Below are positions 35,301 to 44,688 of a stretch of DNA of 64,000 nt, piece by piece. Every line of letters starts with the position of its first letter. Position 1 is the first letter of the stretch. The stretch spans positions 2,584,501-2,648,500 of the forward strand of contig NZ_CP129107.1 in assembly GCF_030406725.1 (NCBI RefSeq), written 5' to 3'. The DNA comes from Alteriqipengyuania flavescens. Its GTDB lineage: Bacteria; Pseudomonadota; Alphaproteobacteria; Sphingomonadales; Sphingomonadaceae. Under the pieces are notes generated by a model. That model was not told where the DNA came from. It saw only the letters and a list, made by a program, of their open reading frames with translations, and made no database searches. Position numbers and translations under genes: made by a program.

Positions 35301-36989
35301 TTGAGCGTCTCTCAACCGACTACGGATGACGCCATGGCCCGTTCCGCCAAGCCGGAACAGGGTGCGAAGCGCGATTTCATCACCTTTGGCATCGCCATTG
35401 CGGCCATCATCCTGTTCGTCGGCACTGCCGGACAGGTGCTGGCGCAGACCGTGAAGAACGTCCTCGGCCAGGCCCCCGCCCCCGACCCGCTGCTGCTGAA
35501 CGCCGTGATCCTGAACGTGGCGCTGATCATCCTCGTCTGGCGCCGCTACCGCGAACTGACCGCGGAGATCGAGCAGCGCCGCGAGGCCGAAGCCCTCGCC
35601 CGCCGCCTTGCAGAGACCGATCCGCTGACCGATTGCCTCAACCGCCGCAGCCTTTCCGCCGCCGGTGCGGCACTGCTACAGGCGGCTGCGGGCGAGCGAC
35701 GATTGGTTGCGGCGATGATGCTCGACCTCGACCATTTCAAGGCCATCAACGACTTGAACGGTCAAAAGGTCGGCGACCAGGTGCTGGTCGAACTCGCTCG
35801 CCGTATCCGCGGTGTCATGCCGGCCGATACGCTCGTCGCCCGACTTGGCGGGGACGAATTCGCCTGTTTCATGCGTTTCGACGCGCGCAGCCGCGATGCG
35901 GTGGACCGGCACGCCGCGGCGCTGCTCAGGGCCATGTCCGCGCCGGTGGTGATCGACGGGCTGGAAATTGACATCAGCACCTCGATCGGGATCGCCGCGA
36001 GCGACGGCCTCGAAGGGGCATCGCTCGACGAATGCCTGTCGCAGGCCCTCGTCCACCGCGCCGATATCGCCATGTACCAGGCCAAGAAGGCCGGTCGGGC
36101 CCAATTCGCCTGGTTCGAACCGGCGATGGAAAACGAACTGCGCTTCCGCAACGAGCTGGAAGTGGGCATCCGCAACGGCGTGCGCGAGGGCCACTTCAAG
36201 CCGTATTACGAACGGCAGATCGATCTCGCCACCGGCGACCTCATCGGTTTCGAGATGCTCGCCCGGTGGGAATCGCCCGACATGGGCCTCGTCGGCCCCG
36301 ACATCTTCATCCCCATCGCCGAGGAAATGGGCATCATTTCGGAAATGTCCGACCGTCTGGTGGAGCAGGCGCTGGCCGATGCCGCCGGATGGAGCGAGCA
36401 CCTGACACTGTCGATCAACGTCTCGCCGGTCCAGCTGCGCGATCCATGGTTTGCGCAAAAGCTGCTCCAGCGACTCCACGCCGCGCATTTCCCGCCGCGA
36501 CGGCTGGAGGTGGAGATCACCGAAAGCTGCCTCCACGAAAATCTGGCAGTCGTCCGCACGGTCATCGCCAGCCTGAAGAACCAGGGCGTGAAGATCAGTC
36601 TCGACGATTTCGGCACCGGCTATTCCAGCCTGTCACAACTGCGCAGCCTGCCGTTCGACCGGATCAAGATCGACCGAAGCTTCGTGAGCGGCGTCGACGG
36701 CGACGAGAACGCCGCCACCATCGTCGAATCCATCGTCCAGCTCGGCCAGGGGCTGAACCTGCCGATCACCGCGGAAGGCGTTGTGAACGAGGCGATCCTC
36801 GGCCTGCTGCGCGGCATGGGCGGGATGAAGGCGCAGGGCTATCATTACGGCCGCCCTGCCGATGCGGCCGCGACGCGAGACTGGCTGGCGAGCCGGGATC
36901 TCGTGGTCCCTGCCGCCGAGCTCGAGGCGCTGACCGCCGACGAGGCGGCCCGGGCTGCCGAGACGGAGCCTGCCCGCCGCACCGGCTGA
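35301..36989 (+). CDS. GGDEF-EAL c-di-GMP turnover protein
   Basis: A 562-residue membrane protein with two N-terminal helices (residues about 26-46 and 66-80), an intact GGDEF motif RLGGDEF (183-187) and an EAL domain. The EAL motif is EML (318-320, EMLARW), with its catalytic glutamate kept, and the other phosphodiesterase residues are present: NVSPVQL, EITES, DDFGTGYSS, KIDRSF and AEGV. No RxxD inhibitory site is seen just before GGDEF. Start is TTG at 35301 with AAGGGGG upstream; an internal ATG lies at 35334. It may make or break down c-di-GMP, probably the latter. Confidence 0.9.
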   Translation: MSVSQPTTDDAMARSAKPEQGAKRDFITFGIAIAAIILFVGTAGQVLAQTVKNVLGQAPAPDPLLLNAVILNVALIILVWRRYRELTAEIEQRREAEALARRLAETDPLTDCLNRRSLSAAGAALLQAAAGERRLVAAMMLDLDHFKAINDLNGQKVGDQVLVELARRIRGVMPADTLVARLGGDEFACFMRFDARSRDAVDRHAAALLRAMSAPVVIDGLEIDISTSIGIAASDGLEGASLDECLSQALVHRADIAMYQAKKAGRAQFAWFEPAMENELRFRNELEVGIRNGVREGHFKPYYERQIDLATGDLIGFEMLARWESPDMGLVGPDIFIPIAEEMGIISEMSDRLVEQALADAAGWSEHLTLSINVSPVQLRDPWFAQKLLQRLHAAHFPPRRLEVEITESCLHENLAVVRTVIASLKNQGVKISLDDFGTGYSSLSQLRSLPFDRIKIDRSFVSGVDGDENAATIVESIVQLGQGLNLPITAEGVVNEAILGLLRGMGGMKAQGYHYGRPADAAATRDWLASRDLVVPAAELEALTADEAARAAETEPARRTG

Positions 36990-37064
36990 CAGCCTGCCGT
37001 CCGGCCTTCGCTTTACTCCCCATAGCTTTACTGGGGCGCGCCCGCCCCCTAATGCCCGGCAGAC

Positions 37065-37874
37065 ATGCGGGTTTCCTTCACCAAGATGCACGGCCTCGGC
37101 AACGATTTCATCGTGCTCGACGCGCGCGAACAGGCGCTGCCGCAGCTGACCGAAAAGCTGGTCAGTTCGCTGGCCGACCGGCGCACCGGCATCGGTTGCG
37201 ACCAGCTGATCGTGCTGGAGGATACGGACGAGGCCGATGTCCGCATGCGCATTTTCAACAGCGACGGCGGTGAAGTGGAAGCCTGCGGGAACGCGGCGCG
37301 CGCCGTGTCCCTTCGCGAAGGCAAGCCTGCGCGCATCCTTACCCAAGGCGGCATCATCGACGCCGTACCAGCCGATCGCGGCGCACGGATCGACATGGGC
37401 AGCCCGCGGTTCGAATGGACGCAGATCCCGCTCGCTTATGCGATGGACACTGCCTCCATGCCCGTCGCCTGGGGCGAACTCGAGGCGCCGGTCGCCGTCA
37501 ACGTCGGCAACCCGCACGTCATCTTCTTCGTGGACGACCTCGGCGCGGTGGAGCTCGGCAGGCTCGGCCCTATTATCGAGAACGACCCGCTTTTTCCCGA
37601 ACGGGTGAACGTCAACGTGGCGCAGGTCATGGATCGGAAGTCGATCCGCCTTGTCGTGTGGGAACGCGGCGCGGGGCTCACGCGCGCATGCGGCACGGGC
37701 GCCTGTGCGACGGCGGTCGCAGCGGCGAAGCGCGGCCTTACGGAGCGCAGCGTCACGGTGCGCCTGCCCGGCGGCCCGCTCGACATCGAATGGACGGGGG
37801 AGGACCGGATCATGATGTCCGGCCCGGCGGCGGAGAGCTTTCGCGGCACTTTCAAAGCGGTCGACTATTCATGA
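37065..37874 (+). CDS. dapF: Diaminopimelate epimerase
   Basis: Converts LL- to meso-diaminopimelate for peptidoglycan and lysine. The 269-residue protein has both active-site cysteines in their motifs: EACGNAARA and TRACGTGACAT, plus MHGLGNDFIV and GNPHVIFFVDD. Length is typical. First of four genes joined by ATGA overlaps (dapF-mtaB-ftsY-ispZ). Confidence 0.96.
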   Translation: MRVSFTKMHGLGNDFIVLDAREQALPQLTEKLVSSLADRRTGIGCDQLIVLEDTDEADVRMRIFNSDGGEVEACGNAARAVSLREGKPARILTQGGIIDAVPADRGARIDMGSPRFEWTQIPLAYAMDTASMPVAWGELEAPVAVNVGNPHVIFFVDDLGAVELGRLGPIIENDPLFPERVNVNVAQVMDRKSIRLVVWERGAGLTRACGTGACATAVAAAKRGLTERSVTVRLPGGPLDIEWTGEDRIMMSGPAAESFRGTFKAVDYS

Positions 37875-39046
37875 GCGCGCATGTCGTCACTCTCGGTTGC
37901 CGCCTCAACCTCGCCGAAAGCGAGCGTATCCGCGCGATGTTCGCGGCCGAGCCGGGCGAAGTCGTCATCGTCAACAGCTGCGCGGTCACCAGCGAAGCGG
38001 TGCGCCAGACGCGCCAGGCGATCCGCAAGGCCCGCCGTGCCCAGCCCGATGCGCGGCTGCTTGTCACCGGCTGCGCGGCCGATATCGAGCGCGAACGCTT
38101 CGCCGCGATGGACGAAGTGGACGGGCTAGTCGCAAACACCGCCAAGCTCGATCCGCGCAGCTGGAACCTGCCGCCGGCGCAAACGCCGCAAGCACCCACG
38201 AAGACCCGTGCCTTCGTCGCCGTGCAGAACGGCTGCGACCATGCCTGCACCTTTTGCGTCATCCCGCAGGGCCGCGGCACCAGCCGCTCGCTGTCTGTGT
38301 CGCAGGTGCTGCGCGAAGTCGGCGCGCACTTTGCGCGCGGCGCGAAGGAGATCGTGCTAACCGGGGTAGACCTGACCAGCTGGGGCGAGGATTTGCCCGG
38401 CGCGCCCGGGCTGGGGGTTCTGGTAGAGGCGATCCTGCGCGAGTATCCCGCCCTGCCCCGCCTGCGCCTCTCCTCGGTCGACGGGATCGAAATCGACCCG
38501 CTGCTGTTCGACCTGATCGCGGGCGAAGCGCGGGTTATGCCGCAATTGCACCTGTCGCTGCAGCACGGGCACGACTTGATCCTCAAGCGAATGAAGCGGC
38601 GGCATGGCCGGAGCGACGCCCTGTCGCTGGTGGAGCGGCTCAAGGCGCGACGGCCGGAGCTGGCCATCGGCGCAGACCTGATTGCAGGCTTCCCGACCGA
38701 GGCGGACGCGCACCACGCGGCAAACCGCGCGATTATCGAGGAACTGGACATCGTCCACGCGCATGTCTTTCCCTATTCCGCCCGCCCCGGGACGCCTGCC
38801 GCCCGGATGCCCCAAGTGGACGGTGCGACCATCAAGGCCCGCGCTGCCGAATTGCGCGAGACGGCAGCGAAGGTTCGGCAGGCATGGCTCGTCTCGCTCG
38901 TAGGCCAACCCCTGGCCGTGCTTGTCGAAAAGGACGGGACCGGACATGCAGCGAACTTCGCCCGCGTCCGCGCGCCGGAAGGTGCCGTACCGGGCACCGT
39001 CGTGACCATCACCCCCACCCGCCTCGACGAAGGACTGCTTGCATGA
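37871..39046 (+). CDS. mtaB: tRNA methylthiotransferase MtaB-like
   Basis: Radical SAM methylthiotransferase for tRNA t6A to ms2t6A. The 391-residue protein has the N-terminal cluster cysteines in LGCRLN, VNSCAVT and VTGCAA, the radical SAM motif NGCDHACTFCVIPQGRG (CxxxCxxC), LTGVDLTSWG and HVFPYSARPGTPAA. The C-terminal TRAM-type region is short. It overlaps dapF and ftsY by 4 bases each, so all are coupled. Confidence 0.93.
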   Translation: MSAHVVTLGCRLNLAESERIRAMFAAEPGEVVIVNSCAVTSEAVRQTRQAIRKARRAQPDARLLVTGCAADIERERFAAMDEVDGLVANTAKLDPRSWNLPPAQTPQAPTKTRAFVAVQNGCDHACTFCVIPQGRGTSRSLSVSQVLREVGAHFARGAKEIVLTGVDLTSWGEDLPGAPGLGVLVEAILREYPALPRLRLSSVDGIEIDPLLFDLIAGEARVMPQLHLSLQHGHDLILKRMKRRHGRSDALSLVERLKARRPELAIGADLIAGFPTEADAHHAANRAIIEELDIVHAHVFPYSARPGTPAARMPQVDGATIKARAAELRETAAKVRQAWLVSLVGQPLAVLVEKDGTGHAANFARVRAPEGAVPGTVVTITPTRLDEGLLA

Positions 39047-39978
39047 CCGACGCCGCCGACAATTCCGGCTGGACCGACCGCGTTTTCGGGGGGTTAAAGA
39101 AGACCTCCGAGCGCCTGTCCGGCAACCTCGCCGGGACGGTCGGGAACACGAAGCTGGACGACGCCACGCTTGACGAGGTGGAGGACGCGCTGATCGTGTC
39201 CGACCTCGGCCCGTCCGCCGCCGGCCGCATCCGCGCCAAGCTGGCCGAAAAGCGCTTCGGCTCGACCATCACCGAGCGCGAGCTGAAGGAAGCCGTGGCG
39301 GAGGAAATCGCCGCTATCCTGCGCCCTGTCGCAAAACCGCTGGAAGTCACGGCGTTCCCCCGCCCGCAGGTGATCCTGGTGATCGGCGTCAACGGATCCG
39401 GCAAGACGACCACTATCGCCAAGCTCGGCCACCTTTTCTACGAAGACGATTACGAGGTTATGCTGGCTGCGGGCGACACATTCCGCGCCGCCGCGATCGA
39501 GCAACTCGCCGTATGGGCCGACCGCATCGGTGCGCCGCTGATCCGCGGGCCGGAAGGCGGCGATCCGGCCAGCATCGTGTTCGACGCGGTCAAGGCAGCG
39601 ACCGATGTCGGGACCGATGCGCTGATCGTCGATACTGCCGGGCGGCTGCAGAACAAGCGCGAGCTGATGGACGAGCTCGCCAAGATCCGAAAGGTTCTCG
39701 GCCGGCTGAACCCGGAAGCGCCGCACGACGTGGTGCTGGTGCTCGATGCCACCAACGGCCAGAACGCGCTCGGCCAGATCGAGATTTTTCGCGAGGTCGC
39801 GGGTGTCACCGGCCTGATCATGACCAAACTGGACGGCACGGCACGCGGCGGCGTGCTGGTTGCGGCGGCCGAGCAGTTCGGCCTGCCCATCCACGCCATC
39901 GGCGTCGGCGAAGGGATGGACGACCTGCGCCCGTTCGATCCGGACCTGGTCGCGCGCGTCATTGCGGGGGTGGCATGA
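39043..39978 (+). CDS. ftsY: Signal recognition particle receptor FtsY
   Basis: GTPase receptor of the SRP at the inner membrane. The 311-residue protein has the N-domain helices, the P-loop GVNGSGKTTTIAKLG, AGDTFRAAAIEQL, DTAGRLQNKRELMDEL and TKLDGTARGG. The acidic A domain of E. coli FtsY is missing; the N-terminal 30 residues (WTDRVFGGLKKTSERLSG) hold the amphipathic targeting helix common in short FtsY proteins. Coupled to mtaB and ispZ by ATGA overlaps. Confidence 0.95.
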   Translation: MTDAADNSGWTDRVFGGLKKTSERLSGNLAGTVGNTKLDDATLDEVEDALIVSDLGPSAAGRIRAKLAEKRFGSTITERELKEAVAEEIAAILRPVAKPLEVTAFPRPQVILVIGVNGSGKTTTIAKLGHLFYEDDYEVMLAAGDTFRAAAIEQLAVWADRIGAPLIRGPEGGDPASIVFDAVKAATDVGTDALIVDTAGRLQNKRELMDELAKIRKVLGRLNPEAPHDVVLVLDATNGQNALGQIEIFREVAGVTGLIMTKLDGTARGGVLVAAAEQFGLPIHAIGVGEGMDDLRPFDPDLVARVIAGVA

Positions 39979-40628
39979 TGGCCGACGAGACGAAGAAGCA
40001 ATCCGCCGGGTCCAGCTGGATCAACGTCGCGGTCGATTACGGGCCGCTGCTCGTATTCTTCCTCACCTACCGCTATTTCGCGCCTGAAGGTGAAAGCGCC
40101 TCTGGAGAAATCTTTGCCGTCATTCGCGGGACCGGTGCTTTCATCGTCGCGGCATTGATCGCCCTCGCCGTGTCGAAATTCCGGCTCGGCAAGATCAGCC
40201 CGATGCTGATGCTCTCGACCGTGCTGATCGTGGGCTTCGGCATGCTGACGATCTTCCTGGGCGACCCCTTCTGGATCCAGATCAAGCCAACCGCGATCTA
40301 TGCCTTCTTCGCCGTCGCGTTGCTGGTGGCCTATGCGCGCGGCAAGGCGCTGCTGAAATGGGCGCTGGAAACCGCATTCGAGGGCCTGTCCGACGAAGGA
40401 TGGCTGAAGCTGTCGCGCAACTGGGGCATTTTCTTCATCGCGCTGGCGCTGCTCAACGAGGGGCTGCGCCACTTCTTCAGTTTCGAGGACTGGCTGGCGG
40501 CGAAACTGTGGGTGTTCCTGCCTCTGACGTTCCTGTTCACCTTCACCCAGATCCCGATGCTGTTGCGGCATGGGCTGGACGTGGGACAGGAAGTCGACGT
40601 CGTGAAAGACGAGCCGCCTACAGGCTGA
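39975..40628 (+). CDS. ispZ: Septation protein A / IspZ family membrane protein
   Basis: A 217-residue inner membrane protein of the YciB/IspZ family, linked in some bacteria to cell division and envelope integrity. About six membrane helices, with YGPLLVFFLTYRY, KISPMLMLSTVLIVGFGMLTIFLGD-like, WIQIKPTAIYAFFAVALL and WGIFFIALALLNEGLRH. Two ATGs begin it; the first overlaps the ftsY stop. Its 3' end overlaps a convergent gene by 11 bases. Confidence 0.88.
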   Translation: MMADETKKQSAGSSWINVAVDYGPLLVFFLTYRYFAPEGESASGEIFAVIRGTGAFIVAALIALAVSKFRLGKISPMLMLSTVLIVGFGMLTIFLGDPFWIQIKPTAIYAFFAVALLVAYARGKALLKWALETAFEGLSDEGWLKLSRNWGIFFIALALLNEGLRHFFSFEDWLAAKLWVFLPLTFLFTFTQIPMLLRHGLDVGQEVDVVKDEPPTG

Positions 40629-41043
40629 TCGTGCGATAACGCCGCGCCATCGCCAACTCGCGGGCACGCCCAGCTGCGGGAATGAGCGAAACAGCACCGG
40701 CAGCGGACAGCAGGAGCGCTGCGGTGACATAATGCGCGCGCAGGGCCTGCCCCAGCGCAGGGAGCCACCACAGGTAAGCCGCTGCCGTGCCCACCAGGAC
40801 AACGATTAGACTGGCCAGCCAAAGCGGCGTACGACGCAGGAAGAGGACATGGATCGTCGCCGTGACCGCTGTCGGAATGAAGCCCGTCAGGTAGATCATC
40901 ATCAGCAGGGTCTTCAGGCCCATCAGCAGGCCCAGTCAGGCTACGCCGAGCGTCAGGATGACGAAGAAGCTGTGGCCGAGCGGGGGGCAGAAACCACGCG
41001 CAGAAGGCGACGAAACAGGCTCTCTCGGCGCGGCAGCGATCAT
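40618..41043 (-). pseudogene. Small membrane protein interrupted by in-frame TGA
   Basis: Reading from an ATG at 41043, the frame gives GHSFFVILTLGVA, then TGA at 40936-40938, then LGLLMGLKTLLMMIYLTG and about three more membrane helices down to RYRTISL. The hydrophobic stretch spans the stop without a frame change, so it looks like one gene of 142 codons cut by one base change (TGG or CGA to TGA). Starting instead at the ATG 40923 gives an intact 101-residue membrane protein, which is the alternative. No family recognised. It overlaps the ispZ end. Confidence 0.55.
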
Positions 41044-41085
41044 GCGGCCTCAATAGCCGCAGATCCGTTAAAAACCCTGCTGCGC

Positions 41086-43017
41086 CTAGATTTTCATCTG
41101 GCTGCCGAGCTCGACCACGCGGTTGGTCGGCAGGCGGAAGAATTCCATCGGCGTTGCGGAATTGCGCATCATCCAGGCGAACAGTTTCTCGCGCCAGACG
41201 GCCATGCCGGGGTTCTCCGCACTCAGCAGCGTCTGGCGGCTGAGGAAGAAGCTGGTCTTCATCATGTCGAACGGCCCGCCGCACATTTCCTTGCGCGTCA
41301 GGGCGCGCGGAACATCGGTTTCCTCCATGAAGCCGTAGTGCAGGCTGACCCGGAAGAACCCGTCTTCCAGCTCGTGGATTTCGCAGCGATAGGCTTCATC
41401 GACGTAAGGTTCGTCGGCGATGTCGACGGTCAGCACCACCACCCGGTCGTGCAGTACCTTGTTATGCTTGATGTTATGCAGAAGCGCGGATGGCACGCCG
41501 CTGGTGCTGCTGCTCATGAAGATCGCCGTGCCGGGAACGCGCTTGGCGCTTCCCCGCGCGCTCTTCGCGAACACGTCGAGCGGTAGGCCGACCTCGCTCA
41601 TTTTTTTGCGCATCAAGGTGCGGCCGCGCGCCCAGGTGGTGAGCATGGTGAACACGATCGCGCCCACCAGCAGCGGGAACCAGCCGCCGTCCGGCACCTT
41701 GAAGAGGTTGGCGACGAAATAGGCCCCGTCGACGATGAGGAAGAGTATCACGACCGGCGCGGCGAGCCACCATTTCCATTTCCACACGCCGACCAGCAGC
41801 ACCGCCATCAGCAGCGTGTCGATGGTCACCGCGCCGGTGACCGCGATACCGTATGCGCTCGCTAGGGCCGAGGAGTTCTGGAAAGTCAGGACCAGCACGA
41901 TCACGGCGATCAGCAAAGCCCAGTTGATCACGGGAATGTAGATCTGGCCCGCCTCTTCCTCCGACGTGTGGCGAATGCTCATGCGCGGCATGAAGCCCAG
42001 CTGGATCGCCTGGTGCGTGATCGAGAACGCGCCCGAGATCACCGCCTGGCTGGCAATGAAGGTGGCGCAGGTCGCCAGAATGACGAGCGGCAGGCGCAGA
42101 TTCTCCGGCGCCAGCAGGAAGAACGGGTTGCGCACGACCTCGGCCGCTTCGGCAGCGGGCAGTCCTTCGATCATCGCGCCTTGCCCGAAATAATTGAGCA
42201 AGAGGCATGGCATGACGAAGCCAAACCACGACAGGCGCATCGGGCCGCGCCCGAAATGGCCCATGTCGGAATAGAGCGCCTCCGAACCGGTCACGGCGAG
42301 GACAACAGCGCCCAGCGCGAAGAACGCGATCCACTTGTCGGTGATGAAAAACTGGACCGCGTACCAGGGATTGAGCGCAAACAGGATTTCGGGGTTCTGG
42401 ACGATCTGGATCGTGCCGAGCACCGCGATAACGCAGAAATAGACGATCATCACCGGCGCAAATAACGCGCCGACCTTCGCCGTGCCGCGCTTCTGCAAAA
42501 GGAACAGGAACACCAGCAGGAACAGTGCGATAGGGATGACCAGCGGGTCGAGTCGGTGGTCCACCACCGTAAGCCCCTCGACAGCCGATAGGACCGAGAT
42601 TGCGGGCGTGATCATGCTGTCGCCGTAAAACAGCGATGTCGCGAACACGCCGAGCACCACGACCAGCCAGCCGTAACTACCGCGCCCGATATGGCGCGAT
42701 AGCAACGCGACGAGCGCAAGGCTGCCGCCCTGCCCCTTGTTGTCTGCGCGCATCAGGATGGTGACGTACTGGATCGCCACGACCAGCAGCATCGACCAGA
42801 AGATCAGGCTGACCACGCCGAACACGTGCAGCCGGTCAATCAGCAAGCCGCCGCTGTGAGCCCCGGTAAAGGTCTCGCGAAAGGCGTACAGCGGGCTCGT
42901 GCCGATGTCGCCGAAGACGACGCCGATCGCGCCGACTGCCAGCGCGGCCTTCTTCTTGTCTCGGTGGTGGCCGTGCGCTCCGCCTGTTTCAGGCAGCGGC
43001 GCTGCTGCTTCGCTCAT
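41086..43017 (-). CDS. kup: Low-affinity potassium transporter Kup
   Basis: A potassium uptake permease of the KUP/HAK family, 643 residues. About 12 membrane helices begin with [21 protein letters not shown], the family signature, and include [34 protein letters not shown] and [14 protein letters not shown], followed by a C-terminal soluble domain of about 170 residues. Length is typical. The ATG at 43017 fits. It lies downstream of the ccm genes on the same strand. Confidence 0.95.
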   Translation of the reverse strand: MSEAAAPLPETGGAHGHHRDKKKAALAVGAIGVVFGDIGTSPLYAFRETFTGAHSGGLLIDRLHVFGVVSLIFWSMLLVVAIQYVTILMRADNKGQGGSLALVALLSRHIGRGSYGWLVVVLGVFATSLFYGDSMITPAISVLSAVEGLTVVDHRLDPLVIPIALFLLVFLFLLQKRGTAKVGALFAPVMIVYFCVIAVLGTIQIVQNPEILFALNPWYAVQFFITDKWIAFFALGAVVLAVTGSEALYSDMGHFGRGPMRLSWFGFVMPCLLLNYFGQGAMIEGLPAAEAAEVVRNPFFLLAPENLRLPLVILATCATFIASQAVISGAFSITHQAIQLGFMPRMSIRHTSEEEAGQIYIPVINWALLIAVIVLVLTFQNSSALASAYGIAVTGAVTIDTLLMAVLLVGVWKWKWWLAAPVVILFLIVDGAYFVANLFKVPDGGWFPLLVGAIVFTMLTTWARGRTLMRKKMSEVGLPLDVFAKSARGSAKRVPGTAIFMSSSTSGVPSALLHNIKHNKVLHDRVVVLTVDIADEPYVDEAYRCEIHELEDGFFRVSLHYGFMEETDVPRALTRKEMCGGPFDMMKTSFFLSRQTLLSAENPGMAVWREKLFAWMMRNSATPMEFFRLPTNRVVELGSQMKI

Positions 43018-43112
43018 CGGGATTTACGCCCCTCGCTCCATGGCGGAAAGCGCGCGCACTAGCAGCGCGGCAATGGTGCCGCAATAGGTACCGGATTGCG
43101 CGGTTTCCGGCG

Positions 43113-43754
43113 TCATTGCCCGCCCTGCCCGCCGCGCTGGGCAAGCGCGGCATCGAGCTGCGCCAGCCGCGCCTGCAATTCGGCGCGGCCCCAGGCGTTG
43201 CCATCAGCCTGACCGAGCGCCCGCGCCCATTCGCTGCGGCCTTCGTCCAGCTGTCCCTGACCCAGCATGGCCGCGCCGCGGAAGAAGCCTGCGGCCACCT
43301 GTCCCGGTGCGGCAGCCTCCGCCCGCTCGAACGCGTATTCCGCCGGCGGCGTCAACCGGCCCTCGGCGTGGGCGACGAGGTTCATGGCCAGTGCCAGCCA
43401 CAGTTCCGCATCCTGCGGCCTGCGTTCGACAGCGGACCTGAGCGCCGCGGCGGCATTGGCGAACTGCCCGCGCCGGGTCAGGCTGTCCGCAGTGATGAGC
43501 TCGCGAGAAAGCAATCGGTCGGACCGTCCGAAGCGCAGCCGCGCCTCGATCATCTGGCTGCCGTCGTCGGCTTCCCCCCCCGACTGGTCGCTCGGCGCAG
43601 AAGGCAGGTCGGGGCTCGCCTGCAGGGCATAGCCGGTAAGGCCGAACAGCAGGGCGGCGGCAAACAGCATCCATGCGCCGCGCGGCATCTTCAGGACAAA
43701 AGCGGCAGCCGCGAACGCCGCTGCGGCAAGAAGGAGGACGAGCAGCCAGGTCAC
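43113..43754 (-). CDS. Cytochrome c biogenesis TPR protein, CcmI-like
   Basis: A 213-residue protein with two N-terminal membrane helices (WLLVLLLAAAAFAAAAFVL and AWMLFAAALLFGLTGYAL) and TPR-like repeats (SLTRRGQFANAAAALRSAVERRPQDAELW in two parts), as in CcmI/CycH, the apocytochrome c chaperone. The usual longer N-terminal and C-terminal regions of CcmI are reduced. Start is GTG overlapping the ccmH stop. Last gene of the ccm operon. Confidence 0.75.
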   Translation of the reverse strand: MTWLLVLLLAAAAFAAAAFVLKMPRGAWMLFAAALLFGLTGYALQASPDLPSAPSDQSGGEADDGSQMIEARLRFGRSDRLLSRELITADSLTRRGQFANAAAALRSAVERRPQDAELWLALAMNLVAHAEGRLTPPAEYAFERAEAAAPGQVAAGFFRGAAMLGQGQLDEGRSEWARALGQADGNAWGRAELQARLAQLDAALAQRGGQGGQ

Positions 43755-44161
43755 GCGCGCCTCCGCAGCCTGCGCGCCAGCACGAAGAGCGCCAGCAGCA
43801 CCAGCAGCGCCGGGATCGCGAACAACGGCCAGGTCGTGCGCGATACCTGCGGTTCGTAGCTGACATAGTCGCCATAGCGCGACATCAGGAAGCCGCGGAT
43901 CTCGTCAGGCGATTGGCCCGCCGCGATCCGGCTGCGCACGACATGGCGCATCGTGCCCGCCATCGGCGCATCGGAATCGGCGATCGACTGGCTTTGGCAG
44001 GTCACGCAGCGCAGCGTCTCCATCAGCGCGCGTGCCTCGTCCTCCTGTGACGGGTCGGCCAGCTGGGTATAGGCATATTGCGCCGGCGCCGTGGCCTGCT
44101 GCGCGGCCAGCGGCACGGGGATCGCGAACAGTAGCAAGAGTAAGGCGACCAACCGCATCAT
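43751..44161 (-). CDS. ccmH: Cytochrome c maturation protein CcmH
   Basis: Thiol-reducing factor that keeps apocytochrome c cysteines reduced in the periplasm. The 136-residue protein has a signal peptide (MMRLVALLLLLFAIPVPLAA), the LRCVTCQSQS motif (Cys52, Cys55) and a C-terminal membrane anchor FAIPALLVLLALFVLARR. Typical length. ATGATG start, overlapping ccmG's stop; GTGA overlap with the CcmI-like gene. Confidence 0.95.
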   Translation of the reverse strand: MMRLVALLLLLFAIPVPLAAQQATAPAQYAYTQLADPSQEDEARALMETLRCVTCQSQSIADSDAPMAGTMRHVVRSRIAAGQSPDEIRGFLMSRYGDYVSYEPQVSRTTWPLFAIPALLVLLALFVLARRLRRRA

Positions 44162-44688
44162 TGCCCGGCCTTTTCGAGCTCGCGCAAGAGCACCGGGATG
44201 TCGCGCTCGGCGATATCGCCGATGTGGTGGTACCGGATCACGCCTTCGCCATCGACGACGAAGGTTTCGGGCACCTTGCTCGATCCGAATTCCAGCTGGA
44301 TCTGCGAATTCTCATCGTCGCCGATGCGCGCGAACGGGTTGCCGAATTCGGCCAGGAACCTGTCGACATCCTCGCCCTCGTCGGAAATCGCAATCGCGAC
44401 GATGGTCGCCCCTTCCCGTTCCAGCCGGTCGAGAAAAGGCGCCTCCACCCGGCACGGCAGGCACCAGCTGGCAAAGAAATTGACCAGTTTGGGCTTGCCG
44501 TCGCGCAGGTCCGCTGTCTGCACGCCCGGCCGGCTCTCGCTGATCGGCGGCAGCACGAAAGCGGGCACCGGCTGCCCCACCATCGCGCTCTGCACGAAAT
44601 CGTTGCGCGGCTGGGTCAGCTTGTAGGCGAAGAACCCGCCTAGCAGTGCGACTATGGCGACGGGGATCAGGGCGAACTTCATCTTCAT
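44158..44688 (-). CDS. ccmG: Thiol:disulfide interchange protein CcmG/DsbE
   Basis: Membrane-anchored thioredoxin of cytochrome c maturation, 176 residues. One N-terminal helix (FALIPVAIVALLGGFFAYKL) and a thioredoxin fold with the active site FFASWCLPCRVEAP (Cys76, Cys79) and the cis-proline VPETFVVD. ATG at 44688 overlaps the ccmF stop; its stop overlaps ccmH. Confidence 0.95.
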   Translation of the reverse strand: MKMKFALIPVAIVALLGGFFAYKLTQPRNDFVQSAMVGQPVPAFVLPPISESRPGVQTADLRDGKPKLVNFFASWCLPCRVEAPFLDRLEREGATIVAIAISDEGEDVDRFLAEFGNPFARIGDDENSQIQLEFGSSKVPETFVVDGEGVIRYHHIGDIAERDIPVLLRELEKAGQ

